From the NCBI RefSeq assembly GCF_001999765.1, contig NZ_MTIC01000008.1, positions 186,001-250,000 on the forward strand: a DNA stretch of 64,000 bases, read 5' to 3'. Position 1 is the stretch's first letter. Each line of letters starts with the position of its first letter. The position numbers were made by a program, and so were the translations under genes. This stretch comes from Sinomonas mesophila (lineage in GTDB: Bacteria; Actinomycetota; Actinomycetes; Actinomycetales; Micrococcaceae). Of this stretch, positions 17,421 to 27,389 are shown piece after piece. The notes beneath the pieces are model-generated. The model did not search any database. It was not told the origin of the DNA and was given only the letters and a program-made list of their open reading frames with translations.

Positions 17421-20267
17421 CTACCGGATGTTTGCCGCGTTGCAGAGTCTCCGGACGTCACACGACCGGCACTTTGATCGTTCTGGCTTCGGCACGTACT
17501 CGCGCCGCTTGAGGCTCTCGACTGTAGCGATCACCATCGCCTCAGCATTCACTATGGTCTGCTGATCGATGTTGACGTCTTGCCGTTGTGTTGTGCCCAG
17601 GTCGTGGATGAAAGCTGCTGAAACATTGAGCCCTTCGCGGCGTCCGGCATCGGCGTAGATCTGGAGCTGAAGTGGATTAGTCTGTCCACGAGTTGAGGTC
17701 TTGTAGTCGACGATTGCCAGACTTCCCACTTGACCGTTGTGCTCGTCGTAGATCACATCCGCTCGGCCCGAGATGACGGCACCCTCCAGATAGAGTTCGA
17801 AGGGGCGCTCGGTGGCCCAGGTGCGCAGGAGATCCGACGGGTGATCGGTCACATAACGCTGGACCAGTTTGCGGGCCTTTTCACGCATTTCCTTGTGACC
17901 CGCTTTATTGGCGTACGGCAGGAAGAATTCAGAATCGAGCAGCCGGTCGATCTGCGTCTCGGTCGGGAGTACTCCTGTGGCCTTGGTCTTCTCGGCGATC
18001 ACGCGCATCGCGTGGTGGACTGCGTTGCCGTAGCCCAGTTCGGCCTGAATCGTCGGCATGAAGCCCAGCTGGATCTTCAGTTCGTAGCTACGTGGACAGG
18101 AGTCGAACGCGGCCAGCTCGCTGTACGTGATGGCCAGTTCCGAATTTGCCGCGCCACTCTTGCCGGAAATTGACGTCGGCTGGCCATCGTTCGTGAAGAC
18201 TCGGCGGGCGTAGTCGTAGTAGGGCGAAGAGCTACGGTTCTTGCCTCCCTTCATCCGCGCGTGGCATGAAAGCAGGACGCCATCTCGGGCCCGAGTGAGG
18301 GCGACGTAGAAGAGACGGCGTTCGTCGTCGTCTGTGCCTTCGTATCGTCCGACGTCGAATCGGCCCAGCAGTGATGGTGGCCAGTCCTGTCGGTTTCCGT
18401 TCTTACTCGATGGGAAGCGGGTCTTCACCAGCGAGGGCAGGAAGACTACCGGCCACTCAAGCCCCTTGGCGCCGTGGACTGTTCCGAGCGCGACCCCATC
18501 CTCGAAGAGATCTTCCTCGCCAGCGAAGTCGTCGTAGCTGCCGACCGCGAAATTCGACAGCAGGATTGCAAAATTCTTGTAAAACCACTCGCCGCCGCTC
18601 CTTGCGCCTACCTGCTCACCGGGGTTGTCAGGATCCTTACGCGCCCGCCAGCTCACGCCCTCGTAATCCGCGAGGACGTTGGTGAACCGGGCGATTGTGC
18701 CCAGTCGGTTCCGCGTCAGGCCGTCGGTGAGATTCCAATGGTTCACGCCGAGAAGCTCGACGAGAACGTAGAAGTCTCCAACCAGGCTCTCATTGAACTC
18801 GCTGCCTAGCGCCTTTGACTTCCACGCAACCAGGTACTCATTCAGTACCTCGCGATTCGCTGTCGTAAGGCCGAAAATGCGCGTGTAGTCGCCTAGAAGG
18901 CGATTCAGCGTGATGGTTTGGCGTGGGCCGAACTGCTTGGGCGACCAGTCGACCCCGCCGATCCAGGAGTAGGTGGCTGCGAACACCTCCGCTTCCGGCT
19001 GGGCGAACAGGCCGGTCCTTCCACCAGGCTGGACGGGGATTCGGTGAGCAGCGAGTGCCTCAAGGATCGCCGGGTACGCCGCCTTCCCTCGCACGAGGAT
19101 GGCGATGTCGCTGTACTTGACGCCGTTTCGGTAGAACTCAATGATCTTCTTCGCAATTTCCTCCGCCTCGTCATGCTCCGTGCCAGGGTTTTGAGAGAAT
19201 GCCACGGACGGCCCGATCGCATCGCGAATCGACCGCATCTCCTTGTCGATGCGCCCGGAGATCGTTGCGGCGAATGCGTTGGCGAGTTCAACGACGCCGG
19301 GGCGGGAACGACGATTGGTCAGCAAGCGGAATTGCTTGACATTCGGATATCGGTCTTGGAATGTCACAATGTTCTCAACCGCCGACCCGCGCCACTGGTA
19401 GATGGCCTGGTCATCGTCACCCACGACCACCACGTCGGCGGTGCCGCGGGGCTTTGCCAACTGCGAGATCAAGCGCTCTTGGGCAGGATTGACATCCTGA
19501 TACTCGTCAACCACCAGGTGCCGCAGCGGTTTCGTGACCTGCGCGTGGATCTCGGCGTTCTCGAGCGCCTCGACGGCACGAACGATTTGGGTCCCGAAGG
19601 ACATGAACTGGTAGCGGTCAAGCATTGCGTAGTACTCGGTGACCGCCGATTTGAAGGCATCTTCAGGCAACGAGTCGACAGCGATCAGCTCGTTCTCGAT
19701 GACGTCCACGCCTCGCTGGAACATCATGATGTTCCGGAACAGTGTTTGGGTCGCGAGGTTCTTGATGCCGAGACGGTGGCTTTCGCGGTAAAGCAGGTTC
19801 GTGAGCTGATTTGTGTCTAGGGGCGTGTACGTCTCGTAGCTCGGCACGTACGTCTGGAGCATCCGAAAACAGTACGCGTGGATCGTGCCAACAAACAGCC
19901 GCCCAAGCCGGTCGCTCGCCTCTGCTCCCTGAACCGCCGTCACGCGGTCGCGGATACGCTCCTTGAGCTCTGCGGCAGCCTTCTCTGTGAAGGTGAAAGC
20001 GACGATGGACTCTGGCGGCTCACCGTCGACGAGGAGTGATGCTACTCGCTGTGACACAACTTCCGTCTTGCCAGAGCCGGCCGCGGCGATGATCTGGAGA
20101 TGGCTTCCACGATGGGCAACAGCCTCGGCCGCGTCGCCCTCAAGCTTCGGGACGTCTGTGGTTGCACGAGGTTCAGAGGCCGACCCGAAGCTCTTCGACT
20201 TCTGGTAGCTGAAACCCAATTGATCCTCCCCGTTGCGGAACACTCGGCGCCTCCCTTGCGCCAACAT
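17421..20267 (-). CDS. UvrD/PcrA-type helicase fused to RecB-family Fe-S nuclease
   Basis: 948-residue SF1A helicase-nuclease. Helicase motifs: AAAGSGKTEV (about 61-70), AFTFTEKAAAELKERI (motif Ia region), VVDEYQDVNPAQ (about 252), VGDDDQAIYQWRGS (about 283), GTVHGAKGLEWPVVF and VALTRARDGVLL (motif VI, about 655). The C-terminal 230 residues are a PD-(D/E)XK domain: GNAVHHA, then GRADVIYDEHNG and IVDYKTSTRG (about 840-860), with four cysteines (one in DSCPRSYELK and three in KCRSCDVRRLC) in the AddB/Cas4-type iron-sulfur arrangement. This layout resembles an AdnA/B- or AddA-like single chain. It lies 243 bases downstream of jetD on the same strand and could extend the Wadjet transcript. Reduced GC suggests separate origin. 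Confidence 0.88.
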   Translation of the reverse strand: MLAQGRRRVFRNGEDQLGFSYQKSKSFGSASEPRATTDVPKLEGDAAEAVAHRGSHLQIIAAAGSGKTEVVSQRVASLLVDGEPPESIVAFTFTEKAAAELKERIRDRVTAVQGAEASDRLGRLFVGTIHAYCFRMLQTYVPSYETYTPLDTNQLTNLLYRESHRLGIKNLATQTLFRNIMMFQRGVDVIENELIAVDSLPEDAFKSAVTEYYAMLDRYQFMSFGTQIVRAVEALENAEIHAQVTKPLRHLVVDEYQDVNPAQERLISQLAKPRGTADVVVVGDDDQAIYQWRGSAVENIVTFQDRYPNVKQFRLLTNRRSRPGVVELANAFAATISGRIDKEMRSIRDAIGPSVAFSQNPGTEHDEAEEIAKKIIEFYRNGVKYSDIAILVRGKAAYPAILEALAAHRIPVQPGGRTGLFAQPEAEVFAATYSWIGGVDWSPKQFGPRQTITLNRLLGDYTRIFGLTTANREVLNEYLVAWKSKALGSEFNESLVGDFYVLVELLGVNHWNLTDGLTRNRLGTIARFTNVLADYEGVSWRARKDPDNPGEQVGARSGGEWFYKNFAILLSNFAVGSYDDFAGEEDLFEDGVALGTVHGAKGLEWPVVFLPSLVKTRFPSSKNGNRQDWPPSLLGRFDVGRYEGTDDDERRLFYVALTRARDGVLLSCHARMKGGKNRSSSPYYDYARRVFTNDGQPTSISGKSGAANSELAITYSELAAFDSCPRSYELKIQLGFMPTIQAELGYGNAVHHAMRVIAEKTKATGVLPTETQIDRLLDSEFFLPYANKAGHKEMREKARKLVQRYVTDHPSDLLRTWATERPFELYLEGAVISGRADVIYDEHNGQVGSLAIVDYKTSTRGQTNPLQLQIYADAGRREGLNVSAAFIHDLGTTQRQDVNIDQQTIVNAEAMVIATVESLKRREYVPKPERSKCRSCDVRRLCNAANIR

Positions 20268-20510
20268 TCGTGCCGCTCAAATGAGGATCGCAGCTCAAAG
20301 GCGAGCAGCCTCGAAACTTTAGGAATTCATGGGCCAATCTTGCGGCATGCGCTAATTTGAGAATGCCTTTCCAAGCGTGGCATACGAAATCCTGAGATTG
20401 CCAGATGTCTTGGATCTCGACGTGGCCCGTTGAAGCAGCTTGAGAGGCAAAGGGGACGCGCTACGACAGGTCTTGCTTCCCGGGGGAAATCGGCGGCCCC
20501 ATCGCCGCGG

Positions 20511-21653
20511 TCAAGCTTCGGAGGACCTGCGGAGGGCTTCGAGGGCGTGGGCCCAGGGTATCCGTTCTTGCTCAAGTCGGATGCCGCCGCGTTCACTGAG
20601 GCCCGTGACGACGGCCAACTCATCCGGATCCAGGTGCGTGAGGGCGCCCATCGCGGGCGTTGGCTCGGGGACCCAGAGATCTGTGAACGCATCGAGCGTG
20701 GCGAGGTCCATGAGAACCGTATGGGGTAGGAGTGCCTGAGCCCGGAGGCGGTTGAGGATTGCGAAGCCGTGGGTGTCCAGATCGCCCCAGTACACGAGTC
20801 GCGCGGTCTCGACCCACGGCAGCCTGCTGATCCGCTCCACAGCGTAGCCCGAGCCGTGCACCACGATGGCATCGTGCCATGGGGGCATCGCAAGGACTGA
20901 CTCGAGGTTCTCAAAGACGAACACGGTCCGCGGGCGGATCGCGAGGCCCGCCGCCTCCGAGAGTGGCGCGGCCACATCGCAGAGACCACCCGGGGCGAGA
21001 GCCGGGTCGAGGAAACGCATTCGGATGAGATCCGGTTTGGGCGCCAGCCCGAGATCCTCCCGGCCTGTTGCAGCGCGGTGCAATCTCGCCACGAGTGGCT
21101 CGTGCCTGCCCACCCACTTCGTGTCCACGCCCCGGATCGGCAGCTGGCGTATGTAGAGTCCGGATTCGGGATGCTCGGAGAGCCATGCGAGGGTGTCCGC
21201 GAGTCTGCCGAAGTCCGCATCGTCGAGGTCGGTGATCGCTCGTATGGAACGCACGACGGCGTCTCGCAGCTCGCGCGCGCGGGCAGGGTCGCCACCGTGG
21301 GCACCCCCGATGAGTGACCTTGCCCTCGAGCTTGCCCTATGCCAGTGCGGGACGCGGCCCGCGAAGGAGGCGACGTCGTCGGGTCTCGTGAGGACGAGCC
21401 GCACCGGGACGCTCTGCCGCCCGAGCGATGCCCACGCCCGCTCGCCCCACTCGACACCGTGCTGCCCCGCCCACGATCGCACCCACCCGACCGCGCTGGC
21501 CTGGTCGGCGAGGGCTGTCCGTTCCGTCGGAGGGTGCAGTGGCAGCGCAAGTGCCGGTGCGTCTGGACGTTCGACCGCCCAGGAGCCCACGTACTTCTCG
21601 TACTTCTTCGCCGCCGCGGAACGTGCGGCGGCGACGGTCACGGGAGCGGGCAT
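20511..21653 (-). CDS. jetD: Wadjet JetD (DUF3322/DUF2220, TOPRIM-like nuclease)
   Basis: 380-residue nuclease subunit of the complete Wadjet operon. The DUF3322 part (about 1-190) includes LSEHPESGLYIRQLPIRGVD. The DUF2220/TOPRIM part has FENLESVLAMPPW (Glu near 246) and YWGDLDTHGFAIL (DxD near 286). Its ATG shares one base with the jetC stop (TGATG at 21651-21655), so translation is coupled. Unlike the other JetD in this window it has no C-terminal extension. Known Wadjet JetD cleaves DNA when loop extrusion stalls on a small circle. Confidence 0.92.
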   Translation of the reverse strand: MPAPVTVAAARSAAAKKYEKYVGSWAVERPDAPALALPLHPPTERTALADQASAVGWVRSWAGQHGVEWGERAWASLGRQSVPVRLVLTRPDDVASFAGRVPHWHRASSRARSLIGGAHGGDPARARELRDAVVRSIRAITDLDDADFGRLADTLAWLSEHPESGLYIRQLPIRGVDTKWVGRHEPLVARLHRAATGREDLGLAPKPDLIRMRFLDPALAPGGLCDVAAPLSEAAGLAIRPRTVFVFENLESVLAMPPWHDAIVVHGSGYAVERISRLPWVETARLVYWGDLDTHGFAILNRLRAQALLPHTVLMDLATLDAFTDLWVPEPTPAMGALTHLDPDELAVVTGLSERGGIRLEQERIPWAHALEALRRSSEA

Positions 21654-24600
21654 CAGAAGAGATGACCAGCTGTCTCGGTCGACGCTGCCGTGGGATGCGG
21701 CCCGGCTCCAGCGGCGTCCTCGTCGGCTAACTCCTCGATCGTCACGAGCCCCACGCGCGAGTCCCGGGAGTCGATGCAGCGCACGGCCGCGATCCCGCCG
21801 ATGTAGTCCTCGAGTGTCTGCAGGAGCTTGAGCGGGGTCGCGAGCACCATGTGGAAGCCGAACTCGTGGAACACGTCCATTGCCATGCGCGTGAAGTTCG
21901 AGTCTGCCTTGTCGAAGGCCTCATCCATGATCACTGTCCCGTACGAGGGGATGTCCTCATCGTCGCCCGCGAGCTGGTAGCGCAGCGCCGCTGCGAGGCA
22001 GAATGTCACGAGCTTCTGCCTCTGCCCACCGGAAAGCCCCGCGCCTGTGTCGTGAACCGCCAGCTCGCGGTTTTGGGCGTCGACCTCGGCTGCGATGAAG
22101 CGCACGTGCAGGCGCGTATCGAGCACATGGCTGCGCCAGTTCACGTCCGCAGACTCGCTAGAGCCGAGCTTGGACATGAGCGCACGCATGACATTGAAGC
22201 GCTGCTCGGCGTCAGCACGGTCCTCAAGGCCCCACGAGCCCGTGCTGATGGTCTGCAGGTCCGCGAGAAACTGCTTCGCGAGCTCGCCGCGGGCCTCGCG
22301 GACTCGGATCTTGAGATATTTGCCGGCGTCGAACTCGGAACGACGCAGCGAGCGGTTGACTGGGTCGATACGCTCGTGCACCTCGCGGATCGCGCCGCGG
22401 ATCTGCTGGGAGAGCTGCGCGACGTTCTGCTGGGACTGGGTCTGCAGGAGCTCGAAGAAGCGGTTCTCGAAGTCGGGGAGCCGGTCCACCTGGAGCCGCT
22501 CGAGGACCGCGAGGAACCCGCCGCGGTCGGCGACGTCGGGCCGGAGCTCCGCTGTGAGGGCGGGCCACCGGCGGCACACGTCCCCGGCGGACTTCTCGAA
22601 CTCGCGGCGCGCCGACTCGGCTCCCTCGCGGGACTCCTTCCCCTCGGTCGCGAGGGCGCGCGAGACGGCGAGGGCGACATCGCTGACAGTGTCGAATGTG
22701 ATGCTGCGCCGGTGGCTGAGGAAGCGCCGCTCGAGCTCGGCCGCGAGGTCGCCGGGGACGGGATGCTCTTGGTCAGCCCTGTCCTCGAGCTTGCGGATCT
22801 CGTCGGCGATCTGCGACCGGCGAGCCCGCTGGTCGGACGCTTCGTCGTTGGCACGGCGCTCCGCGTCCTTGGCGGCCTCGAATCGGTCCAAGGCCTCGCG
22901 GGCGGCGGCTTCGGCCACGCGGAGGTCGTGGCTAGCGCCGAGGAGCTCGTCGAGGGTGTCCTGCCGCTCGCCTGTCAATCGAGCGGCCGCGTCGACGTCG
23001 ATGTTGTCCCATTCGACTGAGGCGAGGGCCTCGAGTGCGTCGACCCGTCGGCGTCGCGCGTCACGCCGATCCTCAGCCGCGTCGAGAGTCTTCTTCGCCT
23101 CGGCGACCGCCGAAACGGCGGGGCCTCGGAGCGCGAGGAGATGCTCTATCTTGTCGTGGTTGTCGAAGCCCAGGATCCAGCGGGAGCGGTCGTCGACGGC
23201 GGCACTGTCGTCCTTCTCGTGCCGCGTGCGGGAGCGCTTGACCTGGCCGGCACGGGTCACGGCCGCGTCGGGGGCCGCGAGCTCGGCGGGAGAATCGACG
23301 CACTCGTAGTCGTACTGGCGGGTCAGGACCGAGAGCAGCCAGTTCTCCATGGGCCCGTGCTTGACTTCGACGCAGTGGACGAGAGAGCGCTCCGAGCGCG
23401 GGCTCCGGGCCGGCTCGGGGCGGGGCTGGACCGCCTCGAACACGAGCCGTGTGCCGAGGTGGCGGGCGTCGACGGCCGCACGGACCTTCGCGATGTGCGC
23501 CTCCGGCACGAGCATGACGGTTGCCAGGGGCCGCAGTACCCGCTCGATCGCGCCCGTCCATTCCGCGTGCTCGGGCCGCACCTGGAGCAGCTCGGCCGCG
23601 AACGGGAAGGCGGCCGGGGGGAGCCCTGTAGCGTCCGCGACGAGCTCGCGCGCCCGGACCAGCCGGTCGTCGATGTTCGACCGGCGCCTTCGGAGGGATG
23701 CGACCTCGGCCTCGATCTCGGCAACCTTCCGCTTCGCGGCGGAAAGACCGTCGAACAGAGCGAGCCGGGCGTCCTTGCCCGCGGCTTCGGCGGCGTCTGA
23801 TTCGGTGCGCTCCCGCTCGGCTGCCCCGCGCAACTCCGCGAACTCGTCGAACGACGTCGGGCACGCGACCGACGCCGTCGCTAGCCGCTGCTCGAGCGCC
23901 GCACGGGCCCCGCGGACGATACGCTCGCGCTCCGCCGCGATGTCGATCAGCGCGCGCTGCTGGGCCAGGGCCGCGCCGCCGCGATGCTCGACGTGTGCGA
24001 GGGCGGACTGGTGCTCGGAGGCCCGCTCCGCCGTCGCCGCAGCTGCAGTCTTCGCCTTGTGCTCGGCCCGTTCGACGGCGGAAGCCGCCTCCGCGTGCGC
24101 CTTCCGCGCGAGGTCGAGCTTCCACGCGTCTGTGAACGGGCTGAGCGCCCCGAAGAGCTGGTCGGCCGCATCCGCTCGGGCACTGCCGCCTTCGAACCGA
24201 GTGGCTGGCCCGCGCAGGCGGCCGAGGGCCTCGACCTGTTCGCGCGCCTCGACCACGGAGCGGTGCGCCTCTGACAGCTCCGCGAACTGTTCCACGGCGG
24301 TCTCGGCCAGATCGAACGTCCTGGGCCGGTCGAGCATGAACATGCGGAATAGGTCGTCGAGCGTGCCGAGGGATTTGGCCGACTGGGTCCTGTGCAGGAG
24401 CATGAGTGCGTTGTCGCCGCGGATCCCGAGGGCACGCGAGAACCGTTCGGCGAAGCGCGTGTGGTTGTCCGTGACGAATGCGTCGGGCCACGCGGCGCTG
24501 ATCTTGCGCTTGTCGATCCCCTTGGTGAGGTACGGGACGAAGGCCGTGAGCACCGTATCCTCGTTGAGCATGAGGCTCAGCTCCGAGACGTCCGCGGGCG

Positions 24601-25039
24601 TGTTGGCCCCACGCTTGAGGTGGTAGAGCTTGACGAGCAGTACCGGCTTGGATGCCGTCTTGCCCCCTGCTCCTTCACGACCGTCGCTGTACTTGAGTAG
24701 GACCCCGCTGAACGTCGCGTCCTTGCGCAGGTAGTCGCTCGCGACCTCGCCCGTGTCCTCGTCCGCGCTGCGCCGCCACGCGCCGCGCACGTACGTCACG
24801 AGCGAGCGATCCTCGCCGCGCGTGCTCGTGTCCTGCGCCGCGGCGTTGAACCTCAGCTTCCCGCGCGGCGTCTGGACAGCGGCGGCGGCATCGACGAGCG
24901 AGGACTTGCCCGAGCCCGAGTGCCCCGTGAGTAGGAACCCCCGCCTGGCGATGTCCACGGTGTGATGCCCGCCGAAGGTGCCCCAGTTGAGCACTTCGAG
25001 GCGCGCGAGCCGCCACTGCCCGGGCCGGATCTCGCTCAT
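21653..25039 (-). CDS. jetC: Wadjet JetC (SMC/MukB-like ATPase)
   Basis: 1128-residue loop-extruding ATPase. N-terminal P-loop GHSGSGKSSLVD (about 39-50) follows the LNWGTFGGHHTVDI strand typical of the family. The middle is long coiled coil with an interrupting hinge-like domain around LLQVRPEHAEWTGAIERVLR. The C-terminal head has ABC signature GLSGGQRQKL (about 1000) and Walker B VIMDEAFDKAD (about 1037), followed by TPLKLLQTLEDYIGG, the form I associate with Wadjet type I. ATG at 25039 overlaps the jetB stop by four bases (ATGA). Confidence 0.93.
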   Translation of the reverse strand: MSEIRPGQWRLARLEVLNWGTFGGHHTVDIARRGFLLTGHSGSGKSSLVDAAAAVQTPRGKLRFNAAAQDTSTRGEDRSLVTYVRGAWRRSADEDTGEVASDYLRKDATFSGVLLKYSDGREGAGGKTASKPVLLVKLYHLKRGANTPADVSELSLMLNEDTVLTAFVPYLTKGIDKRKISAAWPDAFVTDNHTRFAERFSRALGIRGDNALMLLHRTQSAKSLGTLDDLFRMFMLDRPRTFDLAETAVEQFAELSEAHRSVVEAREQVEALGRLRGPATRFEGGSARADAADQLFGALSPFTDAWKLDLARKAHAEAASAVERAEHKAKTAAAATAERASEHQSALAHVEHRGGAALAQQRALIDIAAERERIVRGARAALEQRLATASVACPTSFDEFAELRGAAERERTESDAAEAAGKDARLALFDGLSAAKRKVAEIEAEVASLRRRRSNIDDRLVRARELVADATGLPPAAFPFAAELLQVRPEHAEWTGAIERVLRPLATVMLVPEAHIAKVRAAVDARHLGTRLVFEAVQPRPEPARSPRSERSLVHCVEVKHGPMENWLLSVLTRQYDYECVDSPAELAAPDAAVTRAGQVKRSRTRHEKDDSAAVDDRSRWILGFDNHDKIEHLLALRGPAVSAVAEAKKTLDAAEDRRDARRRRVDALEALASVEWDNIDVDAAARLTGERQDTLDELLGASHDLRVAEAAAREALDRFEAAKDAERRANDEASDQRARRSQIADEIRKLEDRADQEHPVPGDLAAELERRFLSHRRSITFDTVSDVALAVSRALATEGKESREGAESARREFEKSAGDVCRRWPALTAELRPDVADRGGFLAVLERLQVDRLPDFENRFFELLQTQSQQNVAQLSQQIRGAIREVHERIDPVNRSLRRSEFDAGKYLKIRVREARGELAKQFLADLQTISTGSWGLEDRADAEQRFNVMRALMSKLGSSESADVNWRSHVLDTRLHVRFIAAEVDAQNRELAVHDTGAGLSGGQRQKLVTFCLAAALRYQLAGDDEDIPSYGTVIMDEAFDKADSNFTRMAMDVFHEFGFHMVLATPLKLLQTLEDYIGGIAAVRCIDSRDSRVGLVTIEELADEDAAGAGPHPTAASTETAGHLF

Positions 25040-25740
25040 GCGTCCTCCTCGCCGTCGTCCGTGCCGTCCAGCGGCTCCACTTCGTCTGCGCCGACGAGCC
25101 GGCGGTACTCCTCTTGGACGGCACGGATCTCCTCCGCGCCAAAAACAAGCCTTAGGACGGGCGAGACCTCGAAGCGGCCCTCCGTGCTCGTGGACGCGAG
25201 GAGGCCGTAGCGAACCATCTTGTTCCATGAAGCGTCGATCCGCTTGGCGAATCCGGCAGGATCCGCCTTGTCACGCCCCTGATAGACCTTGAGCTGGTCG
25301 GCGACCTCGTCGTGGCCCACGATCGTCTTCGACCCGCCAGCGTCATGCAGGAGCTGCTGGCGCAGATGAAGGAGTAGCGCGGTGTCGAGGAACGTGAGCG
25401 GGGCAGTGCGCAGCACCTTGGGCACGTCGGGGCGTTCGACGGCAGCAACGTTCCGTACGAACGCCACTTCCGCCTCGAGGTCCAGCACGAGGTCCAGGTA
25501 CATGTCGGCCAGACGAGAGCGGATCGGGGCCTCGTCCGCCAGGAGCGCCGACCAGAGGTTCGCGTGCCGGGCAGAGGAGAGATACGGTCCCTTGACCAGC
25601 TGGACGAGAGCCCGGCGCGACCGGTCCCGGAGCTGGCCCGCGTCGCCGTCCCAGAGCTGCGCAGAGGCCGGCTCGCCATCGGTGTCCGTCGTCGTAGCGG
25701 GGCTCAATGCATCCGCAGTCTCCGGCGTCATCTCTGTCAT
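25036..25740 (-). CDS. jetB: Wadjet JetB (DUF4194, MukE-like)
   Basis: 234-residue winged-helix kleisin-associated subunit, analogous to MukE, of the JetABC loop extruder. DUF4194 features are LVKGPYLSSARHANLWSALL at the start of the fold, LDTALLLHLRQQLL in the middle and MVRYGLLASTSTEGRFEVS, a wing-like segment. The acidic, low-complexity ends (first 30 and last 20 residues) are probably disordered. It overlaps both jetA and jetC by four bases. Confidence 0.9.
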   Translation of the reverse strand: MTEMTPETADALSPATTTDTDGEPASAQLWDGDAGQLRDRSRRALVQLVKGPYLSSARHANLWSALLADEAPIRSRLADMYLDLVLDLEAEVAFVRNVAAVERPDVPKVLRTAPLTFLDTALLLHLRQQLLHDAGGSKTIVGHDEVADQLKVYQGRDKADPAGFAKRIDASWNKMVRYGLLASTSTEGRFEVSPVLRLVFGAEEIRAVQEEYRRLVGADEVEPLDGTDDGEEDA

Positions 25741-27215
25741 GAGGCGGGTCTCCTGCCTTGGCGTGCGCCGATCGGGTCCGTGAAGAGGTAGCGTCCCACG
25801 CTGCCCCGCCGTGCCGTCCCGCGCGAAGATTCCCAGATGACCTCCTCGCGCCCCTCGAGCGGCCGTGCGTGCTCCTCCGCGAGGACGAGCAGACCCACGA
25901 CGCTGGCCACCCCCTGCGTGGCGGGCCGCAGCGCGAGGACGTCCGAGATCGTGGCGGCGCTGAGCTCGACCAGGGCCGTATTAACGCTCTCGCGCAGCTC
26001 CTCCATATCGATGTCGGAAGCCCGGGCGAGCTCGCGGAGCTGCTCGATATCGACGGGCTCCGCAGCGTGCGCGACAACGTGGTCTGGCGCCGCGAAGTCG
26101 CCGGGGTTGTGCAGGCTCAGCGAGGAAACGGAGTCAAGGGGAACGCTCGAGAGGTTGAGCGTGAGGGCCGTCTTGGCATAGGGCTTGACTGTGTCCGACG
26201 TATCGAGCGCGAGCCGGACGGCCGAGCGGAGCTCGCGATTGATGACACGGTCCTCGAGAAACTCCTGCGACTGCACGAAGCGGCGCAAGCTGCGACTGAA
26301 CGCCGTCATGACGCCGTGGATCTCGGAGCTGCGGTCTTGGAGGGTCGGGAGGATGCGGCGCAGGCTCTTCGCCTGCTGGCCCGTGACAGTGTCCATAAAG
26401 TCCCGACCCAGCACGTCCTGGACGCTCTCCTCGAACTCAATGCCGCGCTCGGGGTCGAGCAGGAGGGCGTAGAAGCCTGCGAAGCTGCGGCCTGCGTCGG
26501 AGGAGGCGAGAAGGTCCACCCCGAGGAAGATGTCATCCAGGACCGCACCGCGGCTGCCCTCCTGCTCGGTGAGCCTCTCCCGGAGGTCGCGGTTGAGCCC
26601 CTCGAGTTCGGAGCGGACCCGTGCGAAGTCAGCAGGCACCTCGTCGACAAGTGCGAGGATGTCACGCAGTCGCTCGGCGGCATGCTCTGGAGCCAGAACG
26701 TCCACGTCGCCTGCTGCCACGCGCTCGATCTGTGCGTCTAACCGGGCCCGCTCGTCCTGAAGCGCGCGGAGGCGCGAGCTGATGTCTGGGTCCGTGTCGC
26801 GCGCGAGGGTGCGCAGTCGCTCAATGACTGTCGCGAGGCGCGATTCGGTGACGGAAGCGGAAGGTGCGGACAGTTGGGCCGCGAACCGGATCGCAGTGAG
26901 CGCTCCTTGGGAAAGCTCGAGCGTCTCCTCGCGGACGTCCTCGGCCGCGCGGCGGATGAGGATCCCCGCCGAGCGCCATTCGGCGCAGTACTGCTGGGCT
27001 GTCTGGGGCAGGTCAAAGCCGTGGGAGCGGAGTTCTTCCAGGTCATCCCCGATCCGTTCGAACAGGACGGGGGCGGCGACGCGGCGGGATTCACCGCCGA
27101 GCTGCTTGTCGAGGATCGCAATCGCGACGGGTGCGTTCCGCCCGCGGAGCATGGCCCAGGCTGTGTCCGACTCCTGGAGTCGGGTGGCCTCGAGCGCGGC
27201 ACGCAGTACACTCAC
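25737..27215 (-). CDS. jetA: Wadjet JetA (DUF3375, MukF-like kleisin)
   Basis: 492-residue kleisin-like subunit and first gene of the operon. DUF3375 features include the N-terminal LRAALEATRLQES, the helical WRSAGILIRRAAEDVREETL segment, FYALLLDPERGIEFEESVQ and a central coiled coil (about 140-230). It bridges the JetC heads with JetB, by analogy to MukF. Overlaps jetB by four bases. The 174-base gap to the divergent gene at 27390 must hold the promoters of both operons; no clear -10/-35 pair could be assigned by eye. Confidence 0.92.
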   Translation of the reverse strand: MSVLRAALEATRLQESDTAWAMLRGRNAPVAIAILDKQLGGESRRVAAPVLFERIGDDLEELRSHGFDLPQTAQQYCAEWRSAGILIRRAAEDVREETLELSQGALTAIRFAAQLSAPSASVTESRLATVIERLRTLARDTDPDISSRLRALQDERARLDAQIERVAAGDVDVLAPEHAAERLRDILALVDEVPADFARVRSELEGLNRDLRERLTEQEGSRGAVLDDIFLGVDLLASSDAGRSFAGFYALLLDPERGIEFEESVQDVLGRDFMDTVTGQQAKSLRRILPTLQDRSSEIHGVMTAFSRSLRRFVQSQEFLEDRVINRELRSAVRLALDTSDTVKPYAKTALTLNLSSVPLDSVSSLSLHNPGDFAAPDHVVAHAAEPVDIEQLRELARASDIDMEELRESVNTALVELSAATISDVLALRPATQGVASVVGLLVLAEEHARPLEGREEVIWESSRGTARRGSVGRYLFTDPIGARQGRRPAS

Positions 27216-27389
27216 CGATCCAGCGTAGCGGGCCCCCGCCTGACAACAACTTGCGACAAGTCCGGCCAGAACGCCAACAGAAACCCTTCACGAACGATGT
27301 CAAAACGAGTGTCGCGAAAACTGTCGGGCCCCTCCCGCACACTCACCCTCAGGAGCAACGCCGCTCCTCTGGGATCGAGGAGGGTCACG

